Positions 32,301-35,681 of a DNA stretch of 64,000 nucleotides are shown here, piece after piece. Under the pieces are notes generated by a model, which made no database searches, was not told the DNA's origin, and saw only the letters and a list, made by a program, of their open reading frames with translations. A program made the translations under genes and the position numbers. Position 1 is the stretch's first letter; the number at the start of each line of letters is the position of its first letter. Source of the DNA: Enterobacterales bacterium CwR94 (GTDB taxonomy: Bacteria; Pseudomonadota; Gammaproteobacteria; Enterobacterales; Enterobacteriaceae). The DNA lies in the NCBI GenBank assembly GCA_002837195.1, contig KZ478061.1, positions 292,382 to 356,381 on the forward strand, in the 5' to 3' direction.

Positions 32301-33743
32301 GTGAATGGCGACAGTCACGTTGCCGCTGGTATTGATAACGCGCCCATCCGTATCGGTGACACTGGCCGTGACCGTTAAGGTTCCATCACGCAACCCTGCC
32401 AGTACCGAGGCCGGTACGCTGGTGCTCCAGCTACCGTTAGCGCCGACAATCGCCGTGTAGGTCTGACCATTAAAAGTCAATGTCACCACGCTGCCTTGTG
32501 CAACGCCGCTGGTGTTACCGTTAAGTGTCAATGGTGATTGCGATTCCTGCGCGTTCAGGAAGCCATCGCCGCTGATCGGCGCCAGCGCAATGCTGCTCAC
32601 ATCCGGCGGCAATACGTCAACCACTTGCGAAGCAGATGCACTGTTGCCCTCTGCGTTGGTGACGGTCGCACGTAGCGTTGTTTCGCCACTCGCCAGCGCA
32701 GCCAGATCGGCGGCGGGAATGGATACTGACCAGCTACCATCCGCTTTCACCTGCGTGGTATAGGTCTTGTTATTCAGGACAATGGTTACCGTACTGCCCA
32801 CCTCTGCATTGGTGGTGGTCCCGCTGAGGGTCTGAGGGTTTTGCCGTTCGGCAGGTGTGAGTTCAGCATCACCGGTGAAAGGCGCAATGGTAATGGTCGG
32901 GGTGGCCCCTTCACCTGGCAGCACATCCACCACCTGCGATGCCTCACCGCTGTTACCCGCGCCATTGGTGACGCTGACCCGCAAGGTCAGATCGCCAGCC
33001 TGCAGCGCCGCTAAATCCGCCGCGGGAATCGACAATGACCAACTGCCATCGGCCTGCACCAAGGTGGTGTAGGTTTTGTTGTTGAGGATAATGGTGACGG
33101 TACTGCCCGCTTCGGCATTGGTGGTGGTCCCACTCAAGGTCTGCGCACTCTGGCGCTCTTCAGGCGTCAGTTCGGCATCACCGGTAAACGGATTGATGGT
33201 GATGGTCGGCGTTTGTCCCTCTGGCGGTGGATTTCCGCCGCCGTTATCGCCACCGCCACCTCCGCCGCCACCGCCCGCCCCAATGGCGATACCGGCCAGA
33301 CCGAGCAAGCCAATCCCTGCCGCCGTGATCACTCCCCCAGAGAGTTGGTTATCTGCCAACAGCAAGGGTTCAAGCGAGCTCATGGATTCGTAGGTCGGCG
33401 TGATAACCGTGGCGAGTGTGGCATCGCTGGCTTCAGCAGTGACCGGAAAGAGCGCATGCTCAGGAGGATTAACCCCGTCATCGAACACCAGTTCACTGTG
33501 TTCGCCATCGACGTCGTCAAAGAAAAACTGTTGGTAGCGCACCACGCTACCGTCGCGCATGTGCAAGATAAGGTCATTGCCCTGCCGCTCAAACTCGACA
33601 ACCATCGCTCGGGTACCGTTGATTTTCACCACGCTGGGTTCGGCCAACAGTACGTTGTGAGAATAACCACCGTTGGCTTGAGAAACCAAGGTCCCGTTAT
33701 CGCGCGAGATGATATCTACGCGGCCTTCATTGAGCAGTGCCAT
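17379..33743 (-). CDS. Giant BapA-like biofilm adhesin with about 50 Ig-like repeats
   Basis: The 5,454-residue protein starts at ATG 33743, which has AAGGGG 7 nt upstream; a TTG at 33764 is a weaker option. Residues 1-about 130 are a BapA-type prefix domain (VVKINGTRAMVVEFERQGN, QQFFFDDVDGEHSELVF). A hydrophobic stretch with TAAG at 140-143 and a nine-Gly run follow. About 50 Ig-like repeats of roughly 95-103 residues then extend to about 5200. Each opens with a GDGxLNxxE-type motif and contains G-xTVTLNGKTYTxxV and DxAGN. An Ala/Ser/Thr/His linker leads to a C-terminal export module (about 5295-5454) with RTX-like GGSGNDTVT and GGAGTDTLV. BapA of Salmonella, exported by BapBCD, mediates biofilm cohesion. 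The frame is unbroken across 16.4 kb, which implies selection. Confidence 0.93.
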   Translation of the reverse strand: MALLNEGRVDIISRDNGTLVSQANGGYSHNVLLAEPSVVKINGTRAMVVEFERQGNDLILHMRDGSVVRYQQFFFDDVDGEHSELVFDDGVNPPEHALFPVTAEASDATLATVITPTYESMSSLEPLLLADNQLSGGVITAAGIGLLGLAGIAIGAGGGGGGGGGDNGGGNPPPEGQTPTITINPFTGDAELTPEERQSAQTLSGTTTNAEAGSTVTIILNNKTYTTLVQADGSWSLSIPAADLAALQAGDLTLRVSVTNGAGNSGEASQVVDVLPGEGATPTITIAPFTGDAELTPAERQNPQTLSGTTTNAEVGSTVTIVLNNKTYTTQVKADGSWSVSIPAADLAALASGETTLRATVTNAEGNSASASQVVDVLPPDVSSIALAPISGDGFLNAQESQSPLTLNGNTSGVAQGSVVTLTFNGQTYTAIVGANGSWSTSVPASVLAGLRDGTLTVTASVTDTDGRVINTSGNVTVAIHQLPNVSINEPFGDGVLNGQEAGVNQTISGRTGLSGAGQTVTITLNGVTYTGTVDANGNWKVTLPTAALQQLAQGDGSFTVTVTDRAGNSSTGTENFTVDTSLPPLTLNPIAGDNILNGAEKALPLQLSGRGEAGDSITVTLNGKTYTTVVGQDGSWSLNVPTGDLALMKDGSYPVKVIITDAVGNTTTQTSTITVDATPPQLALNNEGVISGDGYLNATERGQPLNISGTSEAGSTITVTLDGKTYNVVVGSNGQWTVSIPASDLAALTNGDYTINVTATDKAGNVTASPGHSLTVIADPGSVPTNLTVNPFAGDDVVNGAEQKTTQSLSGHVDNARNGSQVVVTLAGKTYNGTVDASGNWHVDIPASALEALANGSAAFQIVVRDPAGNQVSGSHNFTVDSSLGGVAINPISGDGFLNAQEAGQGFTISGSTSGVPAGRIVSVSFNGKTYQAEVGSNGAWTLNVPASDLAGITDGIKNITATTTDAAGNTVTASGALDVIVNTLPNPTLEPPFGDGALNGSESQTNQTLSGSTGVTGAGQTVTVTLGGKTYTGVVDSDGNWSVGVPAGALQALPQGNNPLQVIVKDAAGNTTVITNNVTVDTQAPALVLNPIAGDGIINSAEHGQALNLTGRGEVGAVVTVTLDGVQYTGTVGSNGQWTVTVPATAVGGLADGNYPVKVVITDAAGNATTQNSAVAVETAPPTFTVSPIAGDGIVNGAEQGQPLVIKGTGSAGDKVTVTLDGQTYTATVGENGQWSVSVPASALKDLPQGEQDVSIGVVGKNGNTASETQPVTVDTTPPDLTLNPVSGGYINASEHTQPLAIGGTGDAGDKITVTLNGKTYTTTVAENGSWSVTVPVGDVTALADGNYPVTVRAQDSAGNTTDSQASVTVIANPANLPTLTVNDFTSNNVLDGAEQKTDQILSGTTTHVQAGQIVTVTLNGQNYTAVVEPSGAWHVTLPAAALQALQNGSETFTVRVTDAAGNPVTSDKSFEVNNNASAVAIDIISDDGYLNAGEAGAGFAISGTTQNVPAGNTVTVTFNGKTYTAEVGSDGNWTLTVPPADLVGISDGEKPITATVNDGAGNPVTANGSVDVIVNTLPDPTLQPPFGDGVLSGSEAGSDQTLTGSTGVKGDGQTVTVIIGGVSYEGSVDAQGNWSVTLPSDALQNLPQGQNPLQVVVGDAAGNTGTLDQNVTVSTGAPLLAVNPLTGDDILNAAERGQTLQLTGGTEPGSKVVVTINGQDYNATVGSSGLWSLAIPPAVWQGMADGKYDITVKATSSVGNTVTVDHPISLDTTPPAFTLAPLAGDGVLNAAEIGQPLNITGSATQGDVVTVLLNGKTYTVTVGESGQWSIPVPAADLAGLKEGVNNATVTVTDPAGNSATQSGSLVVDTQPPALNVGAIAGDGILNSAEQGQPLAIGGTGEAGARIVVTLNGKDYSATVGNDGKWSVSVPQADLAALSDQTYPVSVTATDTAGNSTTQSSSLQVAAGAGSQPGITVDAFAGNDVLDGAEQQVNQVLSGSTTRVEAGQIVTVTLNGNVYSGVVDSSGHWKITVPASALSGLANGEQTLVVSVIDKAGNSAQASHDFDVNNTLSGLAVDPISGDGYLNASEAQTPLTISGSSINIPSGNNVTVSINGTNYTAAVGSDGKWSLTLTPAEQAALPEGPLTITVTATDAAGNPVTSETTLTVAITTQPVANIDPPFGDGTLNGNEANSNQTLTGSTGVSGPGQTVVVTIGGKEYNGTVDGDGNWSVNVPGGSLGSLPQGSNDVTVKVGDAAGNSNSSTTPINVDTQPPAVAITTPIAGDGVLNASEQGNPLIVGGTGENGSTVQVTLGGNTYTATVGTNGQWSVTVPAADLQALADGSYSVGVTATDPAGNSSTVSGNLQVKADPANLPTLTVDAFAGNDILDGAEQRSDQRISGTTTHVEAGQTVTVTLNGKVYTTQVQASGNWSLNVPTADLQALNNGSASLTVAVSDKAGNPVTGTHDFTVNNALSGLAVDPVSGDGYLNATEARGDLPVSGTSANLAAGAIVTITFNNQTFTAEVGADGKWSAVIPAASLAGLQDGPANIAVSATDQAGNPVTSSGTVNVAIHQLPSATLNPPFGDGKLNASEQDSAQTLSGKTGIAGDGQTVTVTLGGNSFTGTVDSNGNWQVNLPAGALDGLNDGSTNVVVVVKDAAGNSSTVTAPVVVDTTAPTLTLNPIAGDGRVNGAEAQQAITISGEASGAEAGQRVTVTINGQSYTTAVGANGGWSLDLPAGLLAGIANGSYTLTASVSDAAGNPASVSVPVTVATSAPVPTLNLPFGDGYLNQSEAGSAQTLTGSTGLAGAGQSVVITLGGNDYTATVDANGNWSLALSPTVLQGLGDGSLPIVVTATDAAGNKGTANSSVTVDKTPPTLSLDPVASDNIINAAESMSPITLSGKASVGDAGQTVTLTFNGQTYQALVQNDGSWHVDLPTNVVQALADGNYNLGYSLTDKAGNTTTGSSVVRVDANTANLPAITVGTVSGDDYINRAESGQNLTLSGTTTHVEAGRTVNVTLNGKTYTATVAGDGSWTLTVPAADVGQLANGAQTITASVSDAAGNPASASHGVTVVASGSALPSLTISPIAGDDVINAQEANSPVIIRGTSTHLQAGATVTVSLNGKTYTGLVQAVGSWSASVPSADVKALSQGQHTVTANANDVAANPASASHNVDVDTTPPLLQVTAGVGADGILNLAEALAGLVIGGKTDAGLTVTVTLNGKTYNATANAQGDWSLRVPSGDLLLLADGQAAVDVKVTDSHGNTTDNVVNFGVAINALPVLTLAQPFVDGILNAAELGAAQVLSGTATHLAVGTVVTVKIGDATFTGTVQAGGTWQVNIPAGGLSALLDGTVQLQVSAQDPAGNPASVSGNVEVIAKTVPDVSIDTPFGDGALNLAEAQLGQVITGLSGVTGDGQTIRVTIGSQTFNATIDSKGQWQVALTAEQLLALGNGTHTVTVTVTDRAGNSDSTSLDFNEIVTGLPAPTLNTPFTDGLLNAAEAAAGGALSGVTGITGAQTVIVNINGTAYSAQVNTATGAWTLALTPAQLAALPDGNWPIAVSVTDGAGNVGTANGSLQVHIHDLPDASINLPFTDGLLNIVEAAAGQVLAGSTGTVGAGQTVTVTIAGINGGNPLTATVNANGDWTLNLTPAQLQGLANGSHTITVNVTDAAGNTDSVSTSFSSQLTALAPVIDTPFGDGVLNLAEANGALTLTGKTGVTGANQSVKITIDVAGVTYTGTVDSNGNWSVPLPAGALKGLDGTSHEIIVNIIDSAGNTATATLPFTSNFTLPVPTIATPFTDGFLNAVEVGAGGNLTGTTGVTGSGQTVRVTVGGTTYNATVGNDGNWTLALTPAQLGALGQGDQTISVTATNGAGNSATATGHVIVDTQPPSITINPITGDNVLTYAESLTSQVLSGTTTGVAAGQTVTISLGLNPAAVTAIVQPNGTWSVNLTPVQLALLGTGLTGDISVRVTDTAGNPGTASSSVSLNLTPPLTAVVTIAPISGDNIVNATDAATTTLAGTVLNPGLTGGTVTVSINGGAAVNATFSSVTGAWSLAGVALPEGQYNIAVNYTPNGGSTVTTNTSVLVDRSVPTVTINTFAGNDVLNSAEAGAAGGQVISGTASLSDVGRTVNITLGGKTYHAVVQAGGTWSTTVSSADLHALGQGNQNISASLSDAAGNTGNASHPINVDTQAPLIQVDALLGNNVLNAADILLTQVLTGNVSGAPGQTIGLYLGDSSPIATAVIGADGKFSLQLTPSVLQSLNNGTLVFGLKVTDTAGNETDATLTVNKVVNQLLNLTVDSIFGDGTLSAVDATVAQTISGVANSVAGIGATVSLTLGGTTLSAKVGQDGKWAIIVPPSVLGLLSDGNLNLDIKITDDYGNTKSVSQTVTSIIHDLPTIPALTGIFGDGLLNVAEALLGQTVGGTLHAATGSIVTVTLGTKSYTSTVQAGGLWSVNIPPADLTSLLDGTLKLGVKVVDPAGNTASQSVDVGIFTQQPTISLSPIFGDGILNIADALVNQTISGVVNNVAAGTVITLGIGNSTVTATVGQNGAFSAVVSPDILGTLASGNLTVSASLTDAAGNKASTTAGLQVSLTGPGITLEPLFGDGLLNAVDALTTQLLTGKVSGVGAGAQVTVTVGGQKFVTTTAENGSYSLALTPAVLQGLLDGNLTVGVSVTDSAGNTASASAGAVVGIHNLPTINLSPIFGDGILSALDLLVAQTISGTIANVAAGTQVRINLGSTVLSATVGADGKFSATVQPNILGTLLDGNLTVGVSVTDAVGNTTSASGGLIIGAHTTPTVTLNTVFGDGVLSAADLATAQIISGSTTNISAGRTVTVSLGGKSYTTQVASNGTWSLSVSKADLALLANGTQAVNVSVSDSYGNPATKSGSVSVISQTAPTVSISSVFGDGALSAADALTSQVIRGTSTNAEGSTVTVKLGTLTLTGIVAADGSWSISVPPASLASIADGTQTLSASVTNIAGNSGSGTGSVVIGTHVQPTITLNNSSVFGGDHYLNLSEANNGNTLTGTATNAVGGTVSVVINGATLSTTVGANGSWSLNIPSATLKGIADGSYTLTVKVTDTAGNTASTSNNFTAITHNLPAVGVDPVLSLVSVLLTGLTISGGTLNLAQGSKVNITLNGVTQQATVDAFGRYSSKFSGGLLTALNLGSIVTVSAVDAAGNATSVSTTLLLGSLLPVAAAAATHSNETLSLFAVAEDNSQTTHHQTAATNSDAATAKVAVAAAAAAASSEAESSHAATSTTRADSTLTTDKDDVTQTAATGQADDTFTIGGVTLTLADGHTISGPNVTGGSGNDTVTVASLGFTHIDGGAGTDTLVLTGDHMQLDLTSLGLKVENIEILDLGKSGTNSVKLDLHEAMTITDSPQEDLLIKGADGSQVTLANTDGGVWATVGQRTVEGQVYDIYHNSSLSTDNTLGDVLIQHNLQVHVV
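17400..17880 (-). other. C-terminal type I export module of the giant adhesin
   Basis: The last 160 residues contain two RTX-like nonapeptides, then an IENIEILDLG-type beta segment, then a GGVWATVGQRTVEGQVYDIY block close to the end. The short Ig-repeat protein has the same order (IEHIELGEKS, then GDLWAMAGERTQAGEQYNVW). The shared module is the probable recognition signal for the ABC exporter. Confidence 0.75.
18200..33220 (-). repeat. Tandem array of about 50 Ig-like repeat units (about 300 bp each)
   Basis: I counted 49 occurrences of the opening motif (variants of GDG-x-L-N-x-x-E) plus one degenerate last unit. Units fall into classes: an N-terminal type opening PFTGDAELTPEE; the common types PIAGDGxLNxAE and PPFGDGxLNG; a central PFTDGLLNAAE type; and a C-terminal IFGDGxLNxAD type. 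Sets of four to six units recur in the same order, showing block duplication (see findings). The units are diverged at DNA level, so this is not a simple sequence repeat. Confidence 0.9.
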
Positions 33744-34508
33744 AGCTAACCCCTTTACACCCAATCAACAGATGATAAACACGGCAAGATTCTGCAGAAA
33801 ATATGCAGAATATCGCCAGATCAAAATGCCTACTTTTTGTACAAAACAAAACGTTCTGTACCTGGTGTAAAAAGGGTCTCGGCCTTAATCAATAAAATTA
33901 CACTCAACATCCACGGGCTTTTCAGCCACTTTTTAATATTTCTCCTATCAACGTATAAGAAATAAATGGCCTCAATGATTTGAATATTTTTTATTAAAAA
34001 AATAAAAAATATTAATCAACAAGCGCAAGAATCATTAAATTATCTTGTGTTAAATACACCTCATCACCGCCATGATTTGAGTTAAGATTCTGATTTTTCT
34101 TAAAGATGTTGAGGTGGCGGATTTTCATGCCGTTGAGAACAGATACAGATTAATCTGAGAAAAAGCAGGGAAAATTCCGGTAAAAAATGGCCGCATAAAA
34201 GCGTAAATTCGTGATGTGTGACGCAGAGGTTGTGTCAGAAAAGCAGCAGATGAAAAACCGGCACGTCGGGAGAGAGAATTGTTAAATTTCCTTAAAAATA
34301 AGACAGATATCAATAATTTGTCTTAAGGTGACATTTTTTACTACTCATCGCTAAGCATAGGAAAAAACGCCACTCATCATCATCCTTACGTCGAGTGCTT
34401 GTTTTTTGAGCGCTGCACTTTAGTACACTGAACAGGTAAGCATTCTTATTCAGAATGACACGTTTTTGTGTTAGAAATAAAAACTAAGAATCATTTAACG
34501 CCACGGTT
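33744..34508. promoter_or_regulatory. 765-bp AT-rich region between the giant adhesin and the MFS gene
   Basis: The region is visibly AT-richer than its surroundings, with long A/T runs around 33940-34060. It must hold the promoter of the giant adhesin (minus) and that of the MFS gene (plus). Such AT-rich leaders of large adhesins are often H-NS-bound; that is inference. No supported gene is seen: a 62-codon minus frame at 34125-34313 has no ribosome-binding site or recognisable product. An inverted repeat CATTCT-TATTC-AGAATG lies at about 34441-34457. Confidence 0.5.
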
Positions 34509-35663
34509 ATGACCCTGTTATCGATTGAACAACCCAAATCTCAGCGAGTAAGTACGCAAATCGCGACGCGCGCCGTGTTTTTTATCGCGGGTATCGCCAT
34601 GTCTGCCTGGGCCCCTTTGGTCCCGTATGCCCGCGATCGTGTCGGCGTCAATGACGCTTCTCTGGGCACGCTGCTGCTGTTTTTAGGCATGGGTTCTTTA
34701 ATTGCGATGCCGCTAACCGGCGCTCTGGTCTCCCGTCAGGGCTGCCAGCGAGTGATTGCTTTCAGCGTGTTCGCCACCCTGTGTGCTCTGCCTCTGTTGG
34801 CGATTCTGCCGACTCCCGCCTCCTTAGCGCTGGGCCTTATGTTATTTGGCGCAGCCATTGGACTGGTGGATGTCGCCATGAACATTCAGGCGGTTGAGGT
34901 TGAAAAAGCCGCTTCTAAAGCCATGATGTCCGGATTTCACGGTTTTTTTAGCCTCGGCGGCATTGCCGGTGCGGGCCTGGTCAGCGCCGTGTTGTGGCTG
35001 GGTGGCTCGCCATTACAGGCAGTCGCGGGGGTTATGCTGCTTATCCTGCTGATCTTCGCTTTTTGCTTTCAACATTTGTTGAGCGATCGCATCGCAAAAG
35101 GCAACGACCCGCTGTTTGTCATCCCTCGCGGCTGGGTACTGTTTTTAGGCATTCTGAGTTTTATTCTGTTTCTCACCGAAGGTGCCATTTTGGACTGGAG
35201 TGCGCTGTTTTTAACAGAAAGCCGTTCACTCTCTGCCAGCCAGGCGGGCCTTGGTTATGCCGTATTTTCCGTGGCCATGACCATCGGCCGCCTGACCGGA
35301 GATAAAGTGGTGAACGCGCTGGGTCGCACACGCGTGCTTGCCGGCGGCAGCCTGTTAGCCGCCAGCGGTCTGCTGTTAGCCGTAGGTGTCGATAGCGTCG
35401 CCGCCACGTTAACCGGTTTTTTGCTGGTAGGCTTTGGCGCCTCAAATGCCGTGCCGATTCTTTTTAATGCCGCCGGTAATCAGCAGACCATGCCCGTCAA
35501 TCAGGCGATTTCTGCGATGACAACCGTGGGGTATGCAGGTATTCTTGCGGGTCCGGCGCTGGTCGGATTTGTCTCGCACGCCTTTGGCCTGTCTGTCGCA
35601 TTCTGCGCGCTGGCGATAATGGTGATGTTTGTGGCTGCCAGTGCTCGCAGCGTGACCCGTTGA
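34509..35663 (+). CDS. MFS transporter of unknown substrate
   Basis: This 384-residue protein has twelve predicted membrane helices. Major-facilitator features include the loop motif GALVSRQGCQRV after helix 2 and a second copy region GDKVVNALGRTRV after helix 8. The segment VDVAMNIQAVEVEKA followed by MSGFHGFFSLGG is characteristic of a subgroup of sugar- or drug-type MFS carriers widespread in proteobacteria. I cannot name the substrate. It is divergent from the giant adhesin and ends only 18 bp before rcsD, so the two could share a transcript; in E. coli rcsD instead follows micF directly. The ribosome-binding site is poor. Confidence 0.8.
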   Translation: MTLLSIEQPKSQRVSTQIATRAVFFIAGIAMSAWAPLVPYARDRVGVNDASLGTLLLFLGMGSLIAMPLTGALVSRQGCQRVIAFSVFATLCALPLLAILPTPASLALGLMLFGAAIGLVDVAMNIQAVEVEKAASKAMMSGFHGFFSLGGIAGAGLVSAVLWLGGSPLQAVAGVMLLILLIFAFCFQHLLSDRIAKGNDPLFVIPRGWVLFLGILSFILFLTEGAILDWSALFLTESRSLSASQAGLGYAVFSVAMTIGRLTGDKVVNALGRTRVLAGGSLLAASGLLLAVGVDSVAATLTGFLLVGFGASNAVPILFNAAGNQQTMPVNQAISAMTTVGYAGILAGPALVGFVSHAFGLSVAFCALAIMVMFVAASARSVTR

Positions 35664-35681
35664 TCAGGATATCAGGCATTC

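Noticed and set aside
17379..33743. CRISPR array or simple tandem repeat
   Set aside because: The periodicity is about 300 bp, in-frame and diverged, and encodes Ig-like domains; there are no short identical repeats with unique spacers.
17379..33743. RTX hemolysin/toxin
   Set aside because: Only two RTX-like nonapeptides near the C-terminus and no acyltransferase gene; prefix, Ig repeats and operon order indicate an adhesin.
34125..34313. 62-codon minus-strand ORF in the AT-rich intergenic region
   Set aside because: No ribosome-binding site and no recognisable family; consistent with chance.
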